Assembly: GCA_022561415.1 (NCBI GenBank)
Contig: JADFRH010000160.1
Coordinates: 1-5,863, forward strand
DNA: 5,863 bases
From: Planctomycetota bacterium
GTDB taxonomy: Bacteria > Planctomycetota > Phycisphaerae > UBA1845
Reading direction: 5' to 3'
In this document: positions 1-5,712 of the stretch, in pieces
Layout of the letters: every line of letters starts with the position of its first letter
Position numbering within the stretch: position 1 is the first letter of the stretch
The notes under the pieces: generated by a model
Database searches by the model: none
Told to the model about the DNA's origin: nothing
The model's input: only the letters and a program-made list of their open reading frames with translations
Program-made: the position numbers and the translations under genes

Positions 1-1160
1 GTAGCTCGGTCGCGGTGACGATCGCGGTGGCACGCCTCGAAGAGCGCTTGGTGACCCGATCGCCCGACCGTCGCCGCCAGGCGCTGGGCCAACCCGCCCA
101 TGGATTTCCGCTCGACCACCAGACCGGGGTAGATACGCGGCGCGTCAACGCTGCGATGCGCGGTCAGCTCTGAGAGAACCGCCCGCCAGTCCGCCGTCGT
201 TCGATCGGGAATGCACGGCTCGGGGAACAGGTGCCGACGCTCCAGCACGCAGACGACCGTCGCCCGCCATCCGCCTTCCAGCCGCAACGTCGCGAAGTAC
301 TTCCCGTCCCGTCGCAGGCGCCGATCGCGGTGGCGAGCGAGCCGGGCCGCGTGGGCTGCCTTGACCCTGGCAAGATCGGACAGCCGCGTACGTTCGGCAA
401 CCGTGGTCTGCTTGAATGAATAGCGTTTGCTCCAATAGCATCGCAGGAAGCGGAGCCGCTCGGCTCGCGTCGCGTGCCGCTGGAAGTGGTCGTCGAACTG
501 CGCGAGCCCGCGAAGCGTTGCGCGATAGGAGACCGGACCGCCGGTGAAGCGAACCGGGTGAACGTCGACAAAGACGCCCCGCCACGTGCCGTCATCGGCT
601 GGTGTTACCAGAACATTGCCGGGATGCCCGTCTTGATGGGCGAAGCCACGCTGGTGAGCCTCGGCGAAGAACCGGGCGATACACGTGATGAGATCGACCC
701 GCGCACCGTGGCGAGAGCGCGGCGGCCTCGGCGGTTCGTTCTGCTCCCAGAGATCAACAACGCCCACCGCTTCGGGCAGCGCTTCGGACAAGAAAACGGT
801 TCGCGCCCGCGTGCCGCTGCGAATGCCCACGGCCAGTGCGTGAATGACCGAGACGCCGCGTGATGCCGCCTTGCGGCACGCGCGCCATTCCCGCTGGGCC
901 TGCGACCCGATCAGCCATCCTTTCAGTCGATTTCGGATCGAATCTTCCGACGCGTCGGTTATCTTCGCAAAGACGACCTTACCGTTCCAGGCGACCCGCC
1001 AAACTGAACGCCGGTAACCTTTCTTGAAGCACGTCGCCCGCGCATCCTGCTCGAGTGCGAACCAGTCGGGCGCTGCCGAGCCGAGCAAATCCTCCCGCCA
1101 ATCGGCCACGACTTCCCATTGGGCGTCGTGATGCCTCACGTTGATCGTGGATTCGCTCAT
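1..1160 (-). CDS. Kdo/WaaP-family lipopolysaccharide kinase-like protein, 3' end outside window
   Basis: The frame is open from ATG at 1160 to the left edge: 386 codons visible, C-terminus missing. Seen: a protein-kinase-like fold signature. A candidate ATP-binding Lys66 lies in VVFAKI, a helix-C-like Glu91 in QREWRAC, a catalytic loop HQDGHPGN at 175-182 (Asp177, Asn182) and a metal-binding-type Asp199 in VFVDVHP. The RNRLKG...REWRA...RGV spacing around 76-103 is what I know from the Kdo/WaaP (InaA-like) family, which phosphorylates sugars of lipid A-linked core. The true substrate here is unknown. After about residue 235 a basic linker leads to a segment (285-386) resembling the start of a second kinase domain, with Lys352 and Glu375. 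No Shine-Dalgarno sequence is evident, and no alternative in-frame start lies close upstream. A promoter-like site at 1222-1250 suggests transcription separate from the ribbon-helix-helix gene upstream. An unrelated aminoglycoside-type kinase is a less likely alternative. Confidence 0.82.
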   Translation of the reverse strand, partial: MSESTINVRHHDAQWEVVADWREDLLGSAAPDWFALEQDARATCFKKGYRRSVWRVAWNGKVVFAKITDASEDSIRNRLKGWLIGSQAQREWRACRKAASRGVSVIHALAVGIRSGTRARTVFLSEALPEAVGVVDLWEQNEPPRPPRSRHGARVDLITCIARFFAEAHQRGFAHQDGHPGNVLVTPADDGTWRGVFVDVHPVRFTGGPVSYRATLRGLAQFDDHFQRHATRAERLRFLRCYWSKRYSFKQTTVAERTRLSDLARVKAAHAARLARHRDRRLRRDGKYFATLRLEGGWRATVVCVLERRHLFPEPCIPDRTTADWRAVLSELTAHRSVDAPRIYPGLVVERKSMGGLAQRLAATVGRSGHQALFEACHRDRHRDRA

Positions 1161-1221
1161 GACGTGAGAATGACCGAGGGCGCGGTTTGAGGCGCCGGGA
1201 TAAGTACTTGCGTAACGCCCG

Positions 1222-1250
1222 ATTTTCCTCAGCCCGTCGATGAACGTCAA
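1222..1250 (-). promoter_or_regulatory. putative sigma-70-type promoter for the kinase-like gene
   Basis: Read on the minus strand: TTGACG (1250-1245, 5/6 to the -35 consensus), a 17-nt spacer, then GAAAAT (1227-1222, 4/6 to the -10 consensus). Transcription would start near 1215, giving a leader of about 55 nt before the ATG at 1160. The site lies in the 128-nt gap after the ribbon-helix-helix gene, so the kinase could be expressed independently of the SPFH operon. Read by eye only. Confidence 0.4.
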
Positions 1251-1288
1251 TCGAGGATGCAGTGGCGGCCTAACACCTTGCAAGAGCT

Positions 1289-1471
1289 CTAACCGTTCGT
1301 TTCTGAATCATCCTTGTCCGCCAAGCGCTTTTTTCGCTGTCTTCGCACCGCTTCACGCAACAGGTACTCGATCTGGCCGTTGAGGCTTCGCAGGTCGTCC
1401 TTGGCCCACCGGTTGAGCTCGTCCATCAGCTCCGGCGGGATGCGCAGCAGGAATGGCTTTCGCTGTGCCAT
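1289..1471 (-). CDS. Arc-type ribbon-helix-helix DNA-binding protein (60 aa)
   Basis: A complete 60-residue protein. Seen: an N-terminal strand-like stretch KPFLLRIP (5-12), a first amphipathic helix [14 protein letters not shown] (12-25), the turn RSLNGQ, a second helix [14 protein letters not shown] (34-47), and a highly charged tail. This is the Arc/MetJ ribbon-helix-helix layout. Family members bind DNA as dimers through the paired beta strands; many are autoregulators or antitoxins. No toxin-like partner follows: the next gene is a kinase-like protein 128 nt away. The gene starts 16 nt after the SPFH stop codon, with only a weak AAGGT ribosome-binding match, so it is probably the second gene of that operon and may be translationally coupled. 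I infer that it could act on the inverted repeats in the operon promoter, but nothing here proves it. Confidence 0.82.
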   Translation of the reverse strand: MAQRKPFLLRIPPELMDELNRWAKDDLRSLNGQIEYLLREAVRRQRKKRLADKDDSETNG

Positions 1472-1487
1472 CAGCGGACCTTGCGGC

Positions 1488-2423
1488 TTAGTAAAGCGAC
1501 CCGGCGTTGATCACCGGTTGAGCGTGCGCGTGGCCGCAGAGCACAACGAGCAGGTTCGAGACCATCGCGGCTTTGCGCTCCTCGTCGAGATCGACGACCT
1601 TGCTCTCGGCAAGCTTGGCCAGCGCCATCTCGACCATCCCGCATGCCCCGTCGACGATCCGGCTACGTGCCGCGACGATCGCCTCGGCCTGTTGCCGCTG
1701 CAGCATCGCCCCGGCGATCTCCGGTGCGTAAGCCAAGTGAGAGATGCGTGCCTCTTCGATCAAGACACCGGCCCGGGCAACCCGTGCCTGCACTTCCTTC
1801 TGGAGCGTTTCGGAAACCTCGTCCACACTGCCGCGAAGCGAGACGGTGTCGCCCTCGAAGACGTCATAGGGGTATGCCATCGCCAGGTGCCGCAAGGCGG
1901 CCTCACTCTGCACGCGTATGTAGTCCTCGAAATCATCGACGTCGAACACCGCCTTGGCCGTGTCCGCCACGGACCACACGACCACCAGCGCAATCTCGAT
2001 CGGATTGCCGCGAAGGTCGTTGACCTTGAGCTTTTCGCCGTCGAGGTTCCGCGCGCGAACCGAGACCTTCTTCTTGATCAGCAGCGGATTGGCCCAGTGA
2101 AAGCCGCTCGCGCGCTGGGTGCCAACGTACTTGCCGAACAGGATCAGCACCGCCCCCATGTTCGGCTGAAGCGTAAAGAAGCCGAACAGACAGACAAACC
2201 ACGTGACGGTCGCCAAAAGGTCAATCCCCAACCACACGAAAAACCCGGGAGGCGCGGATTCGCGCGACCGGCTCGCGTTGACCCCCCCCGAGATGGTTAA
2301 ATACCAAGCGTATGCCAGGCCTATCCCGACTCCGATCAGCACCACTAGCATGACCCAGCCGCCGAACGTCCGCTTTTCCACCTCCGCCGTAACCGACTTC
2401 GTTTCCATACTACCAGTTGCCAT
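1488..2423 (-). CDS. SPFH/band-7 domain membrane protein (311 aa)
   Basis: A complete protein. Seen: two hydrophobic segments at about 22-44 ([20 protein letters not shown]) and 62-85 ([20 protein letters not shown]), joined by a short polar loop. An SPFH/PHB-type domain follows at about 86-240: [17 protein letters not shown], then a basic [15 protein letters not shown] strand, VVVWSVAD, and the helix [14 protein letters not shown]. The tail has a Gln/Ala-rich coiled helix ([16 protein letters not shown]). SPFH proteins form oligomeric membrane scaffolds (stomatin, prohibitin, flotillin). The specific job of this subfamily is not known to me; it is not HflK/HflC or a canonical flotillin. The start at 2423 is set by a strong GGGAGG Shine-Dalgarno at 2431-2436, spaced 7 nt; the next Met (codon 6) has none. 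It is first in an operon with the ribbon-helix-helix gene. Confidence 0.92.
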   Translation of the reverse strand: MATGSMETKSVTAEVEKRTFGGWVMLVVLIGVGIGLAYAWYLTISGGVNASRSRESAPPGFFVWLGIDLLATVTWFVCLFGFFTLQPNMGAVLILFGKYVGTQRASGFHWANPLLIKKKVSVRARNLDGEKLKVNDLRGNPIEIALVVVWSVADTAKAVFDVDDFEDYIRVQSEAALRHLAMAYPYDVFEGDTVSLRGSVDEVSETLQKEVQARVARAGVLIEEARISHLAYAPEIAGAMLQRQQAEAIVAARSRIVDGACGMVEMALAKLAESKVVDLDEERKAAMVSNLLVVLCGHAHAQPVINAGSLY

Positions 2424-2444
2424 CAGACTACCTCCCTTCAGGTG

Positions 2445-2459
2445 TATATTATTAATATA
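2445..2459. repeat. perfect inverted repeat over -10 and start site (possible operator)
   Basis: TATATTA-T-TAATATA: 7-nt arms around one central base. It covers the -10 hexamer and the predicted start site of the SPFH operon promoter. A dimeric regulator bound here would block initiation. In AT-rich DNA such palindromes also arise by chance. Confidence 0.4.
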
Positions 2460-2481
2460 TCATATTGATAGCATTTGTCAA
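2454..2481 (-). promoter_or_regulatory. strong sigma-70-type promoter of the SPFH/RHH operon
   Basis: On the minus strand a perfect TTGACA (2481-2476) is followed by a 16-nt spacer and TATATT (2459-2454, 5/6). Transcription would start near 2447, leaving a leader of about 24 nt that contains the GGGAGG ribosome-binding site. This is the best promoter match in the window and sits in a local AT-rich patch (about 2441-2475) within GC-rich DNA. Confidence 0.7.
2458..2470. repeat. inverted repeat TATCA-3-TGATA in promoter spacer (possible operator)
   Basis: TATCA-tat-TGATA lies between the -10 and -35 boxes of the SPFH operon promoter and shares its two left bases with the repeat at 2445-2459. 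The location is typical of repressor operators. The ribbon-helix-helix protein of the same operon is the obvious but unproven candidate ligand. Confidence 0.4.
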
Positions 2482-2562
2482 CTCCAAAAACCTGTTTTCC
2501 GGCGTCTCAGACAAGATCAGACGAGTCAGGCGTGTTCGCCAGCCTGGAATATCGGAAGTAAC

Positions 2563-2590
2563 TAAATCGGCCCCGTTCCTCGATCGATAC
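2563..2590 (+). promoter_or_regulatory. weak sigma-28 (FliA)-like promoter upstream of the FlgM-like gene
   Basis: TAAA at 2563-2566 is followed 16 nt later by ATCGATAC (2583-2590). The FliA consensus is TAAA, 15 nt, GCCGATAA. The core CGATA matches, but the first two bases and the last differ and the spacer is one longer. The orientation suits the gene at 2699, with a leader of roughly 100 nt. It would fit known feedback, as flgM is often transcribed by sigma-28 in enteric bacteria, but the match is imperfect. Confidence 0.22.
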
Positions 2591-2698
2591 GAGCTAATGG
2601 GGATCGGGGGGTTGGGCGGCTGCGTCGCCTCTGATGTGTTTGTGGCGAGCCCGGACCAAACGGCGTCGGTTCCGTGCCTGCGATAGGAGATTGCACCA

Positions 2699-2896
2699 AT
2701 GGAATCAAAACGGATAGACGGAGGACGACACGAAGATATCGGGCGATGGCTGATGGATATCCGCCGACTGCCGCCGGTGCGGTCGCAGAAGATCGAACGC
2801 GTGCGGCTGGCCCTGCAGGACCGCACCTACGAGACCGAGTTCGTACTCGATCAAACGGTGGAGCGGATGAGCCGTGACGTTGCGTGGCTCCCCTAG
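2699..2896 (+). CDS. FlgM-like small protein (putative anti-sigma-28 factor), 65 aa
   Basis: A complete 65-residue protein with a good ribosome-binding site (TAGGAGA at 2684-2690, 8 nt before ATG). Seen: an N-terminal polar part (1-27), then VRSQKIERVRLALQDRTYET at 28-47, followed by a helical FVLDQTVERMSRDVAWL. The pattern 'K-I-x-x-[IV]-R-x-A-[IL]-x-x-x-T-Y-x-[VT]' followed by a helix is the C-terminal signature of FlgM, which binds the flagellar sigma factor FliA and holds it inactive until the hook is complete. It is shorter than enteric FlgM (97 aa); the sigma-binding half is the part retained. No flagellar gene is visible nearby, so the function rests on the short motif alone. It is divergent from the SPFH operon and convergent with the zinc-ribbon gene. 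Confidence 0.62.
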   Translation: MESKRIDGGRHEDIGRWLMDIRRLPPVRSQKIERVRLALQDRTYETEFVLDQTVERMSRDVAWLP

Positions 2897-2905
2897 AAGT
2901 GGGCT

Positions 2906-2935
2906 CGATCCAATCGCCGGCCGCGGGCAGGATCG
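2906..2935. terminator. hairpin between convergent genes, possible bidirectional terminator
   Basis: CGATCC (2906-2911) and GGATCG (2930-2935) form a 6-bp outer stem, and CCG/CGG (2917-2919/2924-2926) a 3-bp inner stem with loop GCCG. It lies 9 nt past the FlgM-like stop and 2 nt past the stop of the zinc-ribbon gene on the other strand, so it could end both transcripts. There is no T tract on either side, so a classical intrinsic terminator is not shown. Confidence 0.4.
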
Positions 2936-2937
2936 CA

Positions 2938-3681
2938 CTATGTTGCCTGCTGCGCCGGCTCCTCAAGGAAGAGAATTCGTCCGCACGCTTTGCAAACCTG
3001 TAGGTCGTCACGCGTCCCGAGCTGGTTGACGACCTCGAGCGTTATCATCAAATTGCACCCCGAGCAGACGTACTCATCGCGTTTGGGATGCAGCTTGGCA
3101 ACCGTGGCGAGGACTTCCCCATCGTGCCGCACAGCCACCCGCTGAAAGGTCACCAGGGTCGAAGGCGGGATACCGTGGGTGGACTCCTCCCGTTGAGCCT
3201 GCAGGGCGTCGTGCTCCGGCTGGGTCTTGGCTTCCAGATCCTTGAGGACCTCTTCGGCCTTGGAGACCTGCTCGAGCAGTTCGATCCGTTCCTCTTCCCC
3301 CTTGGCGGCCGTCGCTTCGAGCGTCTGTGTTTCTTCCAGTAACTGAAGGATTTCCGTCTCCAGCTTGGAGTTGTCGGCTTTCTCGGTGTTCATCGCGGTC
3401 AGAATGGCCGCGTACTCCTTGTTGGTCTTGGCCGCGTTGAGTGCCTGGCGGTGTCGATCCAATGCCTGGTCACGTGCGGCCGAATCGAGCTGAAGTGCGT
3501 CGAGGCGTCGACGACGTTCCTGGTAGACGAGCTTGCTCCGGCGAAGTGCTTCCTCGACCTTGCGTACGTGGCCCTGATGGTGGGCGACACGCCGCGATTT
3601 CGCTTCACGCTGGCGGCGTATCTCAGCCAACTGACGTTCGATCGTCTGCAGACGATGAAGCGCTTCCAAAACCTGACCCAT
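2938..3681 (-). CDS. coiled-coil protein with C-terminal C4 zinc ribbon (DUF164/zf-RING_7 type), 247 aa
   Basis: Seen: a long charged helical region, about residues 1-165, rich in Glu, Arg, Gln and Leu heptads (coiled coil). It is interrupted by ALNAAKTNKEYAAIL at 80-94, the TNKEY turn typical of this family. A C-terminal zinc ribbon follows, with CSGC at 206-209 and CKAC at 230-233. The family is widespread but poorly understood; a nucleic-acid-associated role is often suggested. Start choice: ATG at 3681 (MGQVLEALHRLQ) has GGAG 6 nt upstream. ATG at 3693 adds four residues but lacks a ribosome-binding site. The open frame continues up to 3948, but that extension overlaps the methyltransferase gene and reads as low-quality Arg/Gly-rich sequence, so I exclude it. 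A promoter-like site at 3755-3782 supports separate transcription from the methyltransferase upstream. Confidence 0.88.
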   Translation of the reverse strand: MGQVLEALHRLQTIERQLAEIRRQREAKSRRVAHHQGHVRKVEEALRRSKLVYQERRRRLDALQLDSAARDQALDRHRQALNAAKTNKEYAAILTAMNTEKADNSKLETEILQLLEETQTLEATAAKGEEERIELLEQVSKAEEVLKDLEAKTQPEHDALQAQREESTHGIPPSTLVTFQRVAVRHDGEVLATVAKLHPKRDEYVCSGCNLMITLEVVNQLGTRDDLQVCKACGRILFLEEPAQQAT

Positions 3682-3687
3682 TCGTAG

Positions 3688-3691
3688 CTCC
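3688..3691 (-). promoter_or_regulatory. Shine-Dalgarno GGAG that decides the zinc-ribbon start
   Basis: GGAG read on the minus strand, 6 nt before the ATG at 3681. The alternative ATG at 3693 overlaps this site and has no purine-rich motif at the right distance, so 3681 is preferred. Confidence 0.6.
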
Positions 3692-3754
3692 ATACTTTCG
3701 GAACGATTCTGCTCTCGCTGACGCCGGTCGACCCGGAAACGTGCGAGACCCCTC

Positions 3755-3782
3755 ATTATGCACGAACTGTCCCCGAACGCAA
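3755..3782 (-). promoter_or_regulatory. putative sigma-70-type promoter for the zinc-ribbon gene
   Basis: On the minus strand TTGCGT (3782-3777, 3/6) is followed by a 16-nt spacer and CATAAT (3760-3755, 5/6). The predicted start near 3748 leaves a leader of about 67 nt to the ATG at 3681. The -10 is good and the -35 poor. Confidence 0.38.
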
Positions 3783-3830
3783 CCCTCACCGGCGCGGACC
3801 TATCTTCGCATCCCTTGGCTGTGCTGAGCC

Positions 3831-3843
3831 GGCCGATTCGGCC
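3831..3843. repeat. short palindrome downstream of the methyltransferase stop
   Basis: GGCCGA-T-TCGGCC: 6-nt arms with a single central base, starting 11 nt past the methyltransferase stop codon. It could form the tip of a GC-rich hairpin (with flanking GAG and CTC) and act as a weak terminator or processing site, but no T tract follows. Confidence 0.3.
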
Positions 3844-3854
3844 TCCCTGACGTC

Positions 3855-4667
3855 CTAAGTCGAAGTGGCACGTCCGGTCAGCTGTAGATGGGGTGCCAAC
3901 CCGACCGCCGTCGCGTCTCGACACAGCCTCTTCTCGATCTTGGCCCACCGGCGGCGACTATCCGATGTGTCGAGGAGCTCCCGATGTTTCCGCATCGGGA
4001 GGACGGTCTTACCGATGACCTCGAGCACGTCGAAGCCGGCGGACTCGAACAGCTTCACCGCCTCCGCGGGACCGAACGTCGCGATGGGAAACTGCTCTTC
4101 GCGCTTGTGTGTTAGCCAGTGCGTGTTGCCCGCCTTGAGGTAGCGAGTCATCGCATCGGGGTCGCCCTTGGACAGCAGGAAGTCGATTCCGGCAAGCCGA
4201 TTGTCCAGCGTGGCCACCAACAGCCCGTTGGGCTTCAGGATCCGTTTGATCTCCAGCAGCGCACGTCGCGGCGATTCGGTAAACCCGATCGGCTCGCCGA
4301 GGGCAATAGCCAGCGCGAACCGTCCGGCCGGCAACGCCGACAGATCCGACAGGTCGGCCTGGACGAACGTGGTTCTTGAGACTCCGCGATGCTGATCGAG
4401 CTTGGTCCGGGCCTGGTCGACCATGCGCGCCGAGATGTCCACGCACGTCACCGGGTAGCCCGACTTGTGCAGCTTGGCGGCCCACTTGCCGGTGCCGCAA
4501 CCGAGATCGACGACCTCGGCATTCGAATCGACGGGCAGGTGAGGTTTGAGGTAGTCCCAGGTCAGCGCGTCGTGCCATTGCCAGAACGTGTCGCCGTATG
4601 AGTCGTCGTAACGAGGGGCGACTCGGTCGTGATACTTCTGAACGGCGGAGCGTCTTGCGCGTGACAT
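3855..4667 (-). CDS. class I SAM-dependent methyltransferase (270 aa)
   Basis: A complete protein. Seen: a Rossmann-fold SAM-binding motif I, VVDLGCGTGKWA (52-63). An acidic residue follows strand 2 in VTCVDIS (Asp77, expected to bind the SAM ribose), then QADLSDL (103-109, adenine-pocket position), and the motif after helix D LKPNGLLVATLDN (144-156). The N-terminus AVQKYHDRVAPRYDDSYGD is typical of small-molecule (UbiE/Coq5-like) methyltransferases. The substrate cannot be told from sequence. The region after 190, including AEAVKLFESAGFDVLEVIGKTVLP, is the usual C-terminal strand pair. The gene lacks a clear Shine-Dalgarno: the bases before ATG at 4667 are AACGTTGCT, so the start is the least certain part. 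It is divergent from the EF-P gene across 257 nt. The zinc-ribbon gene follows in the same direction after 173 nt. Confidence 0.9.
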   Translation of the reverse strand: MSRARRSAVQKYHDRVAPRYDDSYGDTFWQWHDALTWDYLKPHLPVDSNAEVVDLGCGTGKWAAKLHKSGYPVTCVDISARMVDQARTKLDQHRGVSRTTFVQADLSDLSALPAGRFALAIALGEPIGFTESPRRALLEIKRILKPNGLLVATLDNRLAGIDFLLSKGDPDAMTRYLKAGNTHWLTHKREEQFPIATFGPAEAVKLFESAGFDVLEVIGKTVLPMRKHRELLDTSDSRRRWAKIEKRLCRDATAVGLAPHLQLTGRATST

Positions 4668-4849
4668 AGCAACGTTATGCTACGCCACGCATCACGACCC
4701 TGCGACCCCCTCGGTGCGGGCAAGGTTCGCCGCGCCCCGGCGCCCACCTGTCAACGTTCGATAATCATTGGCGTTCGGGAGTGCTGCGCATGCCGGCGCA
4801 CGTGGTCGTGTCGGAATGACGCGATTCAGCGTGCGAGCCCGATCTTGGC

Positions 4850-4878
4850 TTGACCGAGTCGATCGATCCTGCAACGAT
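4850..4878 (+). promoter_or_regulatory. weak promoter-like site upstream of efp
   Basis: TTGACC (4850-4855, 5/6), a 17-nt spacer, then AACGAT (4873-4878, 3/6). Transcription would start near 4885, with the ribosome-binding site AGGAG at 4909-4913. The -10 is poor; the rest of the 257-nt divergent region offers nothing clearly better. Confidence 0.3.
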
Positions 4879-4924
4879 GGCGCGGCTGGCGCTCGAGACG
4901 CCGAATCCAGGAGTTGAAGCAACC

Positions 4925-5485
4925 ATGATCAAGGCCATCGACTTGCGTAAGGGCAAGACCATTCTGCATAACGGAGAGCTGGTAACTGTGCATGAGGCCA
5001 GGCACGTCGCCAAAGGCAACAAGGGCAGTTACATGCAGACCAAGCTCAGAAGAATGAAATCGGGCACGATGTACGAGGTGCGGTTCAACGTGACCGAACG
5101 GGTCGAGATCCCCTATGTCGAGTCGAAGGTGTACGAATACTTGTATCGCGACGGCGACAGCTTTGTCGTGATGGACGTGGAGTCGTATGACCAGATCCCG
5201 ATCAGCGCCGAGCTGGTCGGCGACGCGGCCAAGTGGCTCGCCCCCAACACGCGCATCACTTGCCAGATCTACGATGGCCGGATCATCCAATTCGAGGTTC
5301 CGGCGACCGTCATCCTCGAGGTCACCGACGCCCCGCCGGTGGTGAAAGGTGCCACGGCCACCAACCAGCCGAAGGAGGTCGTCCTCGAAACCGGTGCCAA
5401 GGTTCGCGTGCCGCCGTTCATCACGACCGGCGAGCGGATTTCGGTTGACTCGCGCACCGGCGAGTACATCGAACGCGCAAAATAG
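4925..5485 (+). CDS. efp: translation elongation factor P (186 aa)
   Basis: EF-P binds between the P and E sites of ribosomes stalled at proline stretches and stimulates peptide-bond formation. Seen: an N-terminal KOW-like domain I (1-64) with the loop VAKGNKGSYMQTKLR (28-42); a domain II beginning near VEIPYVESKVYEYLYRDGDSF; and a C-terminal OB domain III with PPVVKGATATN and the closing motif GERISVDSRTGEYIER, nearly identical to canonical EF-P. Length matches the family (E. coli 188 aa). Lys33 sits at the loop tip where E. coli EF-P carries the modified Lys34, but the usual Lys-Pro-Gly-Lys-Gly is Lys-Gly-Asn-Lys-Gly here. ATG at 4925 is chosen for AGGAG at 4909-4913 and for family length. 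The frame is open upstream to an ATG at 4850, but those 25 residues are not EF-P-like. No EpmA/EpmB/EarP-type modification gene is in the window. Confidence 0.97.
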   Translation: MIKAIDLRKGKTILHNGELVTVHEARHVAKGNKGSYMQTKLRRMKSGTMYEVRFNVTERVEIPYVESKVYEYLYRDGDSFVVMDVESYDQIPISAELVGDAAKWLAPNTRITCQIYDGRIIQFEVPATVILEVTDAPPVVKGATATNQPKEVVLETGAKVRVPPFITTGERISVDSRTGEYIERAK

Positions 5486-5712
5486 GCGCGTCCCACCCTA
5501 TTCTCTGAAAGAACTTCACAGCGCCGAGTAAGATTTCCTAAAGTTTTTTCGACCGTAGCGTTACGCGCACGACGCCCCGACCATGCGCTCGGCGCTTCAT
5601 TCGGGGTCAAGTCACAGTGCGGACATCGAACCGCGACGCGGCATAACGTCGTTGACGATCGGCCGCGCTCCGGCGAAATTCGTTCAACGAGCATGTTCTT
5701 CAAACCCTTGGC
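5486..5712. other. non-coding GC-rich stretch after efp
   Basis: I find no convincing gene on either strand in this 227-nt stretch, which forms the first part of a 378-nt gene-free end. A TTTTTT run at 5544-5549 follows efp by about 60 nt, but no good stem precedes it, so a terminator for efp is not established. An inverted repeat at 5575-5606 is the only clear structure. Confidence 0.6.
5575..5606. repeat. inverted repeat (imperfect hairpin) downstream of efp
   Basis: CCCCGA (5575-5580) pairs with TCGGGG (5601-5606). Inside, ATG/CAT and CGC/GCG can pair around a TCG loop, with bulges CC and CTT. The stem is GC-rich and about 90 nt past the efp stop. It has no T tract; a factor-dependent terminator, a structured transcript end or a protein site are all possible. 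Confidence 0.35.

Noticed and set aside
145..595. Two minus-strand frames of 143-146 codons and a plus-strand frame from 474 to 863
   Set aside because: All overlap the kinase-like gene in other frames and give Arg/Ser/Pro-rich translations without motifs. The frame containing HQDGHPGN is the real one.
1314..2300. Long plus-strand open frame (328 codons) opposite the SPFH and RHH genes
   Set aside because: It lies antisense to two genes with clear domain content and good start signals. Its translation is low-complexity and matches no family I recognise; GC-rich codon use keeps this frame open.
1..2481. Idea that kinase, RHH and SPFH genes form an anti-phage or toxin-antitoxin system
   Set aside because: There is no nuclease, toxin-like or sensor gene, and the kinase has its own promoter-like site and resembles a sugar kinase family. 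Adjacency alone is not enough.
3682..3948. N-terminal extension of the zinc-ribbon protein
   Set aside because: It overlaps the methyltransferase 3' end and is unlike the family N-terminus; GGAG before the ATG at 3681 marks a better start.
4009..4578. 189-codon minus-strand frame inside the methyltransferase
   Set aside because: Arg/Gly-rich shadow of the methyltransferase, which has intact SAM-binding motifs in its own frame.
4755..4777. CGTTCG direct repeat and GATAAT in the divergent methyltransferase/efp region
   Set aside because: Only 6-nt repeats, 17 nt apart, and no -35 match at a suitable distance from GATAAT; likely chance.
4850..4924. Upstream ATG extending EF-P by 25 residues
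   Set aside because: The extension is not EF-P-like, has no ribosome-binding site, and would overlap the predicted promoter; the ATG at 4925 gives the standard length.
4826..5290. 154-codon minus-strand frame opposite efp
   Set aside because: Antisense shadow of the well-conserved EF-P coding sequence.
5530..5550. TTTTTT run after efp as an intrinsic terminator
   Set aside because: Only a 5-bp AACTT/AAGTT pairing with a loop over 20 nt precedes it; not a credible stem.
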